Assembly (NCBI RefSeq): GCF_003987145.1
Contig: NZ_PIPL01000004.1
Coordinates: 62,001-126,000, forward strand
DNA: 64,000 nt
Direction: 5' to 3'
DNA from: Aliidiomarina minuta
Lineage (GTDB): Bacteria; Pseudomonadota; Gammaproteobacteria; Enterobacterales; Alteromonadaceae
Position 1 is the stretch's first letter, and each line of letters opens with the position of its first letter. Position numbers and translations under genes: made by a program. This document shows positions 52,787-60,122 of this stretch, piece after piece. Under the pieces are notes generated by a model. The model was not told the origin of the DNA, made no database searches, and saw nothing but the letters and a program-made list of their open reading frames with translations.

Positions 52787-53314
52787 ATGAGAAAAGTACT
52801 ATTGATTGCAGCCGTTTTCCTAACATTAGTCGGTTGTGGCAGTGATACAGATTTTGTAAAAAACGGGACCATGAACTTCAATAGTACTATAACAGTTGGA
52901 AAGGCTCTTGATAGCTGGAAAAGTTGTGAAGAAAGTGGATGGGAAGAGTTTAAGACTGATAATGGTGTGAGAGTTGTTCAATTCTCTTGCCAACATAGAA
53001 TTGGTCAATTTTTTACTGAAATGAAAAGCCTATTGTCAGAAAGTGACCGAGCGGAAGTTGATCACTTAGATGTTATTGCAAACGTTCAGACTTTCCAGTT
53101 CACGTTAAACCAAGACGACACATTTCAAATTGACAATGTTCAAGTAAAAACAACATGGATGGATGGTACATCTTTTAAAGATTCTCAGGAACCAATAGAG
53201 CAGTTAGAAATGGTATATGCTAACCAACTTAGTTTTGAACCTGATGAATTAGATTCAACAGTAGCAGCTCAGATTTACTATCTCTTTATGGTTATTAAAG
53301 CTAATGCGAGTTAA
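52787..53314 (+). CDS. Putative lipoprotein, unknown function
   Basis: A 175-residue protein with a short signal peptide and lipobox LVGC, lipidated C17. The mature part is about 155 residues, mixed beta and alpha, with VGKALDSWKSCEESGWEEF and a C-terminal LMVIKANAS; two cysteines (in KSC and SC) may pair. I recall similar small lipoproteins with a 'GKALD(N/S)WKSC' segment in other gammaproteobacteria, all uncharacterised. GGAGA lies seven bases before the ATG. Base composition is AT-rich compared with flanking housekeeping genes, which suggests transfer. No functional partner is evident. Confidence 0.75.
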   Translation: MRKVLLIAAVFLTLVGCGSDTDFVKNGTMNFNSTITVGKALDSWKSCEESGWEEFKTDNGVRVVQFSCQHRIGQFFTEMKSLLSESDRAEVDHLDVIANVQTFQFTLNQDDTFQIDNVQVKTTWMDGTSFKDSQEPIEQLEMVYANQLSFEPDELDSTVAAQIYYLFMVIKANAS

Positions 53315-53409
53315 GACGCTTCTTAAGGGATTACCAGAAATAAATAAGCGACTTACAATACACGCGACTACTTATGATATGAAATATTAATCAACAAAGG
53401 ATGTTAACT

Positions 53410-53820
53410 ATGCTAGTTCAATTGAGAATGGGCGCTATAGTGAGATTGAGTAGGTTGCCACTATTCTTTAGTATTCGTCGGCTTGTAAATAAACTCTCTA
53501 TAGTCATTTTTACAGCAATTACTTTATCTATGACTGCTTGCTCCACCCCCGAGGACGTTGAATTGTGGATCGATACAAATCCGTATTATGGGACACTTAT
53601 TATAAGTGTCCAAGCAGTCATGAATGACGTAGTGGTCAAGGATATTATCGTTAATCGGGGAAATTGTGGATTTCCAGATGGAACCAAAACAGATCTGGAA
53701 CGGACTGTTCAATTATCATTTGGTGAGTCGTACCGAGCATATTCTCATCAGTGCAGCATCAATGACGTACTCGAAGTAGAAGTTGTTACAAACAATGGGC
53801 ATAGTTTTTTCGATTTTTAA
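53410..53820 (+). CDS. Putative lipoprotein, unknown function
   Basis: A 136-residue protein starting at ATG 53410, where AAAGGA sits about eight bases upstream; an ATG at 53401 has the same sequence abutting it. The signal region is unusually long: a basic, hydrophobic start (MLVQLRMGAIVRLSRLPLFF) precedes the real core KLSIVIFTAITLSMTAC with a lipobox cysteine. The mature domain (about 90 residues) has four cysteines counting the lipidated one. Not recognised. AT-rich like its neighbour; a 21-bp palindrome lies inside it. The 189 bp downstream to the next gene holds a 35-codon frame (53858-53965) with little support. Confidence 0.6.
   Translation: MLVQLRMGAIVRLSRLPLFFSIRRLVNKLSIVIFTAITLSMTACSTPEDVELWIDTNPYYGTLIISVQAVMNDVVVKDIIVNRGNCGFPDGTKTDLERTVQLSFGESYRAYSHQCSINDVLEVEVVTNNGHSFFDF
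53591..53611. repeat. Perfect 21-bp palindrome inside a lipoprotein gene
   Basis: GGACACTTAT-T-ATAAGTGTCC: ten-base arms around a single central T, entirely within the coding region of the 53410 gene. In RNA it could form a nine-pair hairpin with a three-base loop. Confidence 0.8.
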
Positions 53821-54009
53821 AAAATTATCAACTAATTTAAGTGGTTAGGGACCTTAAATGTTGAAGGAAGAGAGCGAAGGGTTAAAGTGTGGTCGGCGAT
53901 TTCACATTAGATACGGTAATACTCAAAGCTCAGGTTGTATAACATATAGGTTATTCTGCCCCTGATATTTCTGAGCTATTATCGTTGCTTCATAAAGAGG
54001 AAATGATGT

Positions 54010-54675
54010 ATGCCAGTATCTGCTTTATCTAAGCTTGCCCTCATCAGTATGCTTTGCTTCTCACTGGCAGCCTGCTCTCAGTCTGAAAACAATAATGGGG
54101 CCCAGCGGGACGTCTCTGCGAAGCTGCCTTTGCAGCTGAATACGGACATTGAGGGCATTATGCTAAGTGGTACTTTTGCTGCCCCTGATGAGTTGCGTTT
54201 GCAGCTGGCTACGCCGCTGGTGAACTGGCCACAGTCGACAACGACTGAAAATTATTCAATTCGTATTAATGACGCTTCTGAGTCTATTCCGGTAACGGTG
54301 CGTGAAGTGAGTAAAGGGCCGCTGCATTTTTCTATTGCGGTGCCTGAGGGCGATCTTCCCATTGAAAAACTAGCGCTCTACGACAATGGCACTCAATTGT
54401 ATGCGGTGGAAGCGACTCAGATGTTGCCGCCGCAGGACGAATGGCTGCCCCTGGTGCAGTTGGAACAGCAACAGGATCAGCTTTGTCTGACCTGGCCGGA
54501 GAGCCTGTTTGACGAGGCGTCTTTGCTTTCTCTGAATGAACAACAGCGCCTGCAGTTGCGAAAACAGTCTGCGGCAAGTCCTCTATGCCTTGAGGCTAAA
54601 GCCTCAGCGCACACCCAGTGGCGCGTAAATTTACGCACCTCGTTATCAGCTGTACAGCTGATTACCTACCCGTAG
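54010..54675 (+). CDS. Putative lipoprotein paired with the downstream metalloprotease
   Basis: A 221-residue lipoprotein with lipobox LAAC and lipidated C22. The mature part looks like beta-sandwich material followed by a Q/L-rich segment (VQLEQQQDQLCLTWPESLFDEASLL...). No family is recognised. The ATG at 54010 has GAGG about ten bases upstream. It ends only 9 bp before the large metalloprotease gene, so they are almost certainly co-expressed; it could be a partner, chaperone or inhibitor of that protease, which is inference. Composition is closer to the chromosome than the two preceding genes. Confidence 0.75.
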   Translation: MPVSALSKLALISMLCFSLAACSQSENNNGAQRDVSAKLPLQLNTDIEGIMLSGTFAAPDELRLQLATPLVNWPQSTTTENYSIRINDASESIPVTVREVSKGPLHFSIAVPEGDLPIEKLALYDNGTQLYAVEATQMLPPQDEWLPLVQLEQQQDQLCLTWPESLFDEASLLSLNEQQRLQLRKQSAASPLCLEAKASAHTQWRVNLRTSLSAVQLITYP

Positions 54676-54684
54676 TGTGGCCTG

Positions 54685-57600
54685 ATGAGAAAAAATAACT
54701 CAACAATAAGAAAAGCGATATCGGCACCGTTGTTGGCGGTTTCTTTTACGTTGTTGCTTGCGGCCTGTGGTAGCGACAGTACGCGAAGCTACGACATTAC
54801 CACCTCAATCAGTACCGGAGGCTCTATTGCTCCCCGACAGATGACGGTGCAAGAAGGGCGGTCGGCGAGTTTTACGGTCGGAGCACGCACAGGTTTTGAA
54901 ATTGCGAATGTGAGTGGCTGTGGAGGTCAGTTAAGTGGCAGCAGCTATACCATTAACGAGGTCACTAGGGATTGTGAGATCAGTGCGACCTTTGAGCAAT
55001 TGACCTTTGAGTTAGTCGCAGAATTGCATTTTGGCGAATCGCCTGGTGGCTCTGATGTGCCCTCTATTACTCCCGAAAGCAGTGTTGTTGATTACAACGA
55101 GCAGCAGGTGTTCGTGCTGACGTTACCGGATTCACAGTGGTCTTTACAGGATATAGAGGGTTGTCCTGTTGACAGTATTGAGGCGCAAAACAGTTTTGAA
55201 ACTGAGCTGTTAATAACCACGGATCCTATTGTAGAGGCCTGCATACTCAATCTCTATATAGATGCGCCAGCTTCTGATCTTGAAGTTGAACTGACGTTCA
55301 ATGTTTTTAACGGCGAGGCGCAAGTACATGGTGAGCGCAAAGAAGCCGCAAGCTTCCGTTATGGCGAAACCGTTACTATTGATTTAATGCCTTATGGTGA
55401 ACGCAGCCTGAGGGATTTTAATGCCAGCGGCATTGGTGGTTCCTGTAGCATTGAGCGAGACGGCAACTCGGTTTCTCTGGTGGCTACAAACGACTGCTGG
55501 TTATATGCTCTTTTTATGGCTCCTGAGGACCATGACTTCGCCGATGACCACTTAATGCAGGGGTTTCGCGATGCACTTGCTTTGCAGCCTGAAGAATTTC
55601 TTACTGAGGAACGGGTGGCGTCGGTTGATTCACTGCGGCTTCTTCATCAGGGCAACCGTATACATAACTTAAGTGGTATTCAGGCAGCCAGTAGTTTGCG
55701 GGATTTTTCATTTGAGACCAGTTCCGCGGATCTTGAAGCACTGGCGGCTTTACCCCTCGAGCGTTTGCACATTGAGTATCGTGGTTCGGCCAACATCGAA
55801 CCCCTGGCAGGACTGCCGTTAACTGAGCTGTCGTTGCTTCACCTGGATGCAGAACCAGAAAGTTATGAGGCCTTGCGTCAATTGAGTCACCTTGAATCTT
55901 TAAACTTAAGTTATAACCGCAGACTACATCGGATTGATTTTGTTGAAGCCATGAGCCAGCTTAATACGCTGATACTGACTCAGACAGGGCTGCTTGATAT
56001 TCGTCCAACACTGGACTCTGGTTTACCCCATCAGGGAAGTTATGGCTATTTGAGTGTTAACGGCTGTGCCAGTCTGCAGCAACCCGTCACGCGTGATGTT
56101 ATCGATGAACTGCGACAATATAGTGTAGAAACTTCAGTCAGCAGTTCATCGAATTGGTCACTCTGCCCGTCGTCAGATCAATATTATGAAGGCAACCTGA
56201 GCGCGAGTTTGCAGGATACTAAGCTGACGCTGTCCTGGGATACCAATGCTGAGGGCGATCTGGACTGTGCTTTGTATTTCAATCTGCATGCTCAGCAACC
56301 CAGGGTTATGGATATACTGGTAGAAAGTTGCGGAACAGCAGGGTCAACGACCCTGGATGTGCAACTTGATATACAGACCTTGGATCTCTACCTTGAAGAT
56401 GGTCTGTTTCCAAACCCGGCACACGTAGCGTCAACCCTGGTGGATAACAGTGCCAATGATAGCAGCAAACTGCGTTTAGCTGCGGTTGACTGGGGACAAG
56501 TAACTTTTAAATCCAACCCTTACCTGGTGCCGGAGCGCAGTGCCTTACTGCGGGCGCATATGATTGCCGATGGCAATCCAGAGCCTCCTGAGCTGGAAGT
56601 TCAGTTGCGTCTCAACGGCGAGAGCCAAAGCTTAAGCATGACGGCACCTGAAGCCATTTCAACGGCGCCTGTTTATGATGCGCTGGACAGTAGCTATCAG
56701 GTGCAAATGCCAGCAGAGTGGATGCAGGCTGGTCTTGAAATCGTTATCAGCATGGATGATGATGTGATATATCGCGCTACTCCGAGTTTTGCGGATCCTT
56801 TAAACCTCTATATTACTATTGTGCCTATGGTCGTGGACGGCGTGGAGCCGACCATCCCATCTGACGCGGTGTTAAGAGAGACAGTCAAAACCTATTGGCC
56901 GTTCAGTGATGTGATCATTGAGCGCCGCGATCCCTTTATTGTTGAGCGCGAAGGAGAGAGCCTGGGGGCTCATGATTTGCTGTATATGCTCAGAGATTTG
57001 CATGCGCAAGAAGGAGCTCAGCATCACTACCATGGCTTCTTTAACCTGGATACCCTAGGCACACAGGACGCCGCTGGAGTTGCCTTTATGCCTGGCGTGG
57101 TGGGAGTTACCTGGGATGCCTCCTGGGGAGTGCATGGCACTTTTGCCCATGAGTTAGGCCACAACTTCAGCATTGGCCATATTGCCTGCGGAGGGCCGAC
57201 CAGTGTAGAGGTCAATTATCCTTATCCACCTGAATTTATAGGCAGTGTGGGTGTGGATTATGACTTCGGACGGACCTATGGCAGCGAAGACTATGCGGAT
57301 ATCATGAGTTATTGTCGGCCGCGTTTTATCTCGGACTGGGTTTATGAAAAAGCTCAGGACTATCTGACGATGAATCCGCCTAAGCCTTTTACCGCGAGCC
57401 AGGACTTCGACGTGATGACCTTATCTCAGCCGGTGTTTAGCACCTATATCAGCGGTGTGATTGATCAGGTGAAGGGCGAAACTGAAATACTCAGTCATTT
57501 CGAGCTGAACAGAGCCGCAGGCCGGGAAACTTTTGGGCCATTCACGTTGATCGCAACGGACAGCCAGGGGCAGCAGATTGAACGACGTTTTGCGGTTGAA

Positions 57601-57720
57601 CAGACCTCTGAGAGCACCAGCCAAAGCAATGGGTATTTCAACGTCCAGGTACCGACTGTGAATATCCGGCATATCCAGATACGTTATCAGGGGCGCGAGA
57701 TTTTGACTACGCAATTCTAG
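54685..57720 (+). CDS. Large lipid-anchored zinc metalloprotease with beta-repeat and LRR-like domains
   Basis: A 1011-residue envelope protein. Signal peptide with lipobox LAAC, lipidated C28. Residues about 37-104 form an InlB-B-repeat-like domain (YDITTSISTGGSIAP ... CEISATFE); two further beta domains follow to about 275. Residues about 325-440 read as irregular leucine-rich repeats (LPLERLHIEYRG, LPLTELSLLHLD, LSHLESLNLSYNRRL). The catalytic domain near 730-900 has the metzincin-type zinc site HELGHNFSIGH (822-832, E823 catalytic) and a Met-turn MSYC (M874), then the RFISDWVYEKAQDYL segment typical of a group of secreted bacterial metalloproteases. The usual glycine at position 8 of HExxHxxGxxH is serine (S829). 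No GlyGly-CTERM or type II tail is evident. Confidence 0.8.
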   Translation: MRKNNSTIRKAISAPLLAVSFTLLLAACGSDSTRSYDITTSISTGGSIAPRQMTVQEGRSASFTVGARTGFEIANVSGCGGQLSGSSYTINEVTRDCEISATFEQLTFELVAELHFGESPGGSDVPSITPESSVVDYNEQQVFVLTLPDSQWSLQDIEGCPVDSIEAQNSFETELLITTDPIVEACILNLYIDAPASDLEVELTFNVFNGEAQVHGERKEAASFRYGETVTIDLMPYGERSLRDFNASGIGGSCSIERDGNSVSLVATNDCWLYALFMAPEDHDFADDHLMQGFRDALALQPEEFLTEERVASVDSLRLLHQGNRIHNLSGIQAASSLRDFSFETSSADLEALAALPLERLHIEYRGSANIEPLAGLPLTELSLLHLDAEPESYEALRQLSHLESLNLSYNRRLHRIDFVEAMSQLNTLILTQTGLLDIRPTLDSGLPHQGSYGYLSVNGCASLQQPVTRDVIDELRQYSVETSVSSSSNWSLCPSSDQYYEGNLSASLQDTKLTLSWDTNAEGDLDCALYFNLHAQQPRVMDILVESCGTAGSTTLDVQLDIQTLDLYLEDGLFPNPAHVASTLVDNSANDSSKLRLAAVDWGQVTFKSNPYLVPERSALLRAHMIADGNPEPPELEVQLRLNGESQSLSMTAPEAISTAPVYDALDSSYQVQMPAEWMQAGLEIVISMDDDVIYRATPSFADPLNLYITIVPMVVDGVEPTIPSDAVLRETVKTYWPFSDVIIERRDPFIVEREGESLGAHDLLYMLRDLHAQEGAQHHYHGFFNLDTLGTQDAAGVAFMPGVVGVTWDASWGVHGTFAHELGHNFSIGHIACGGPTSVEVNYPYPPEFIGSVGVDYDFGRTYGSEDYADIMSYCRPRFISDWVYEKAQDYLTMNPPKPFTASQDFDVMTLSQPVFSTYISGVIDQVKGETEILSHFELNRAAGRETFGPFTLIATDSQGQQIERRFAVEQTSESTSQSNGYFNVQVPTVNIRHIQIRYQGREILTTQF

Positions 57721-57723
57721 AGA

Positions 57724-57751
57724 AAGCCCGAGAAGGAATATTCTGGGGCTT
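57724..57751. terminator. Weak hairpin between the metalloprotease and TM2 genes
   Basis: AAGCCC and GGGCTT arms with an inner AGAA/TTCT pairing lie 4 bp after the metalloprotease stop. There is no good T-run on the plus strand; the minus strand reads GGGCTTTCTCT. It may serve both converging genes, but weakly. Confidence 0.35.
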
Positions 57752-57785
57752 CACGTTATTTATTTCAGGTGGTTATTGACCAGGG

Positions 57786-58085
57786 TCAGCTTGGGCCTCC
57801 GTATTTCTGTTCCCATTGTTGATCGCCACTGACGAGAAATACAATAGCCTCGATAAGAGCGATAAATGAAGGGATGAAGGTCCAGAAGAATAACAAGTAA
57901 AAAATCCCCCACCATTGACCGAGATAAAATCTGTGTATACCAAAGCCTCCCAGGAAAAGAGCGAGTACACCGGCAACTACTTTGTTTTTCCCCTGGCCGG
58001 TAGCCGATTGTTGACGAGCTCCGCAATGCGGGCAACTGATGGCGCTTTCGTGCAGCTCTTTGCCACAGCCTCTGCAATAAATCAT
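57786..58085 (-). CDS. TM2 domain protein with N-terminal zinc ribbon
   Basis: A 99-residue membrane protein. The N-terminus is a zinc ribbon with C4-x2-C7 and C18-x2-C21 (MIYCRGCGKEL, SCPHCGARQ), followed by a TM2 domain: two hydrophobic helices around the GGFGIHRFYLGQWWGIFYLL turn near residues 46-65. TM2 proteins are widespread and their function is unknown. It is 61 bp downstream of a small lipoprotein gene, from which a hairpin terminator separates it, so it may be a partly independent unit. Confidence 0.88.
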   Translation of the reverse strand: MIYCRGCGKELHESAISCPHCGARQQSATGQGKNKVVAGVLALFLGGFGIHRFYLGQWWGIFYLLFFWTFIPSFIALIEAIVFLVSGDQQWEQKYGGPS

Positions 58086-58108
58086 AGTTATGTATTCTCA
58101 GTGTTAGT

Positions 58109-58141
58109 AGAAAGGCAGCAACTGTTCGCTGCTGCCTTTCT
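58109..58141 (-). terminator. Terminator hairpin after the small lipoprotein gene
   Basis: A 12-bp perfect stem (AGAAAGGCAGCA with TGCTGCCTTTCT) closes a nine-base loop, 5 bp beyond the 113-residue lipoprotein stop on the minus strand. The T-tract is short (TTTCT), so termination may be partial, allowing some read-through into the TM2 gene. Confidence 0.65.
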
Positions 58142-58146
58142 GGTCT

Positions 58147-58488
58147 TTATAAACCGAAAACTTCGACATAGAAATGTTCTTTGTCGTCGGTTGGAGTTAC
58201 GGTGTATTCAATAGGTGCGGTATCAGAACGACCTTCCACCTCCAGGGTCATTTCTGCAGCACATTCAAAATAACCAACATCTTCGTCACGCGAGAGCGTG
58301 CGAATCATGTCCAGTGATAATGAAAATGAGTCTGCAGTTTCGCGGCCCACCGCATTAGCTAATTCATCTTTTGTGATTTCGAAAACCAACTCATGAGTCT
58401 CATCTGAGCTGCAGTCAGGTGTTGCACCACTGCATGCGGAAAGACCCGCTGCGAGGGCTAAAACCGAAAGATACTTTATTTTTGACAT
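58147..58488 (-). CDS. Small putative lipoprotein
   Basis: A 113-residue protein with a signal peptide and lipobox LSAC, lipidated C19. The mature part (about 94 residues) is acidic with two further cysteines and reads as mixed alpha/beta (HELVFEITKDELANAVGRE, ECAAEMTLEVEG). Not recognised. Its ATG overlaps the stop of the 62-residue membrane protein gene (TAATG), so it is coupled to the DUF805 operon. Confidence 0.72.
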   Translation of the reverse strand: MSKIKYLSVLALAAGLSACSGATPDCSSDETHELVFEITKDELANAVGRETADSFSLSLDMIRTLSRDEDVGYFECAAEMTLEVEGRSDTAPIEYTVTPTDDKEHFYVEVFGL

Positions 58489-58676
58489 TATGAATCCTTA
58501 TTAGCTTTGCTGGCACATACCGTGCCGACGATAGATAAAGCAATACCATAAAGTAAACCAAGAAGGCCAAAACCTGCGGCGGCTTCAAGGTCTATCTCAA
58601 TAGTTGCTAAAAGGGCTAGAAGCAGGAGAGAAAATAGAACAATACCGATAATGGACATTATTTTAATAGTTTTCAT
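58488..58676 (-). CDS. 62-residue membrane protein
   Basis: A very small protein of two hydrophobic helices (IMSIIGIVLFSLLLLALLA and AAAGFGLLGLLYGIALSIVGTVC) joined by a short acidic loop, ending in a basic tail (ASKANKDS). It starts 3 bp after the DUF805 stop and overlaps the next start by one base, so its reality is supported by operon context. No family recognised with confidence. Confidence 0.7.
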   Translation of the reverse strand: MKTIKIMSIIGIVLFSLLLLALLATIEIDLEAAAGFGLLGLLYGIALSIVGTVCASKANKDS

Positions 58677-58679
58677 TGC

Positions 58680-59051
58680 CTATTCACTCGCTAACTTAGG
58701 ATCAGAACCATAGTCATTCTCACCTTGAGTGCCGTCTAGCAGCATGAAGATGAAAATTATGATTGAGCCTATTAAAGGGATCAGCATAAGCAAAGCCATC
58801 CAGCCACTGCGATTGGTATCATGTAAGCGACGTACCAAAACAGCTAGTGATGGGATAAGTAATGCCAGGAGATAGATAGTGGTAATAAGTCCAATACCTG
58901 TTTCAGCATGCAATGTGCCTAACACACCATCAAGAACAATGGCCAATACATAGAAAATTGCGTAAAACAGCGCAAACATCCAATATTCCTTGCGACGAGC
59001 GCGGCCTTGGAAGACAGCGTAATTCTGAACCACTTTTAAAAACCACTTCAT
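58680..59051 (-). CDS. DUF805 inner-membrane protein
   Basis: A 123-residue DUF805 protein with three to four hydrophobic helices. The family hallmarks are visible: the N-terminal FQGRARRKEYWMFALFYAIFY with its RxRRxEYW-type motif, VLVRRLHDTNRSGWMALLMLIPLIG in the middle, and the C-terminal DGTQGENDYGSDP. Function is unknown. AAAGGA lies seven bases before the ATG. It heads the four-gene run DUF805, 62-residue membrane protein, lipoprotein, TM2. Confidence 0.9.
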   Translation of the reverse strand: MKWFLKVVQNYAVFQGRARRKEYWMFALFYAIFYVLAIVLDGVLGTLHAETGIGLITTIYLLALLIPSLAVLVRRLHDTNRSGWMALLMLIPLIGSIIIFIFMLLDGTQGENDYGSDPKLASE

Positions 59052-59208
59052 ATTATTTCCTTTCTGTTTTTTATAAAATTAACATGAAGCCGGATGAGGC
59101 CATTTGATGGAATTGTCACAGCGCAGCATCCTTGCTTCATTGCCTATCATTTACGATTTCTTTACAAACTGCAACTCATTCGTAAGGAGTTTGTTTGTGG
59201 GGGGCTTT

Positions 59209-59823
59209 TTATTGCGGAAAATTTTGTAGTGTCAGCTCTGCAACTTCTTTTAACTGTTCCGAAGAAGCGCCGTTGGTGGCTTGAATAGCCATTCCCTGAA
59301 CCACAGTACCGAGGTAGCGGGATAATACTTTGGCATCCACATCGGCTGGCAGGTCACCTTCTTTTTGAGCTTGAAGAAAACGATTATGCAGGGCTTCCCC
59401 GCCTTCACAACGCAGTTCAATCAATGCTTTTTTAACTGAGTCGGACTCTTCGCTACAGGAAAGGGCGCCCTGAACGATGACACAGCCCTGAGGGTGGTCG
59501 CTATCAGCCATGCTGCAGGCGGCACCATATAATATACGTTCTGCAACTTCATAAGCTGTGGGCTGTTTCAGGGCTGAGTAGAAAAAGGCTCCAGGACGTT
59601 CTTCATAGAGTTTTATAGCTTTTAGAAAAAGCGCTTCTTTGTTACCAAAAGTGGCATATAAGCTGGGTTTATTGATGCCCATCGCCTGGGTCAAATCAGC
59701 CATAGAGGTGCCTTCGTAACCTTTACGCCAAAAGACATCCAATGCCTGCTCCAATGCGTTATCCACATCAAAAGCGCGGGGGCGGCCGACAGAAATACGA
59801 CACTTCTTTTTGCAAACCGACAT
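59209..59823 (-). CDS. TetR family transcriptional regulator
   Basis: A 204-residue repressor-type protein with an N-terminal TetR helix-turn-helix (GTSMADLTQAMGINKPSLYATFGNKEALF, about residues 39-67) and a C-terminal ligand-binding domain (to 204) of the TetR_C type, with VVQGALSCSEESDSVKKAL near 114-132. AGGAG is seven bases before the ATG. It is divergent from the RND efflux operon; three similar palindromic sites lie in the 299-bp intergenic region, consistent with control of both directions. The inducer is unknown. Confidence 0.9.
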   Translation of the reverse strand: MSVCKKKCRISVGRPRAFDVDNALEQALDVFWRKGYEGTSMADLTQAMGINKPSLYATFGNKEALFLKAIKLYEERPGAFFYSALKQPTAYEVAERILYGAACSMADSDHPQGCVIVQGALSCSEESDSVKKALIELRCEGGEALHNRFLQAQKEGDLPADVDAKVLSRYLGTVVQGMAIQATNGASSEQLKEVAELTLQNFPQ

Positions 59824-59892
59824 ATAAATGCTCCTGGAAAATACTCTGTTACATTTTAAGGAGTCGATGGTGGTTTGTCCATCAAAGTTGCT

Positions 59893-59904
59893 TACCGACT
59901 AGTA
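59893..59904. promoter_or_regulatory. Degenerate operator copy near tetR
   Basis: TACCGACTAGTA, followed by CATAAT, resembles the two sites near the efflux promoter (shared TACC...GTACA-AAT pattern). It lies about 70 bp upstream of the tetR start and could mediate autoregulation. Confidence 0.45.
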
Positions 59905-60003
59905 CATAATGCTTACTTATAGCCTGTTCCTGGAGTGTTTGCACGACTTCGCGGATAGTTGATTTGCTTTTGTGTATCGGCTTACTGCATCATAGACATT
60001 AAT

Positions 60004-60015
60004 TACCACTTGGTA
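60004..60015. promoter_or_regulatory. Operator 1 for the TetR regulator
   Basis: TACCACTTGGTA is an inverted repeat (TACCA-CT-TGGTA). The 14-base string TTGGTACAAAATTA recurs exactly 50 bp downstream in operator 2. This copy ends 10 bp before the -35 box of the efflux promoter. Confidence 0.7.
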
Positions 60016-60025
60016 CAAAATTATC

Positions 60026-60053
60026 TTGACAGTCTCTTTGTGTCGTATATATT
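60026..60053 (+). promoter_or_regulatory. Sigma-70 promoter of the RND efflux operon
   Basis: A perfect TTGACA (60026-60031) and TATATT (60048-60053) are separated by 16 bases, about 70 bp before the adaptor start codon. Operators flank it on both sides. Confidence 0.8.
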
Positions 60054-60065
60054 TACCGTTTGGTA
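60054..60065. promoter_or_regulatory. Operator 2 for the TetR regulator
   Basis: TACCGTTTGGTA (TACC-GTTT-GGTA) begins directly after the -10 box and covers the expected transcription start, a classical repression position. Confidence 0.7.
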
Positions 60066-60122
60066 CAAAATTAATCGGCAGGTGTTCACGTTAAAACGGT
60101 GGGCACACATTAAGGACTTGTC

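Noticed and set aside
53858..53965. 35-codon frame between two lipoprotein genes
   Set aside because: No clear ribosome-binding site, family or context; likely chance in AT-rich sequence.
52221..54009. Prophage or integrase island with defined attachment sites
   Set aside because: No integrase, phage gene or second copy of the tRNA 3' end could be found in the window; only island remnants are supported.
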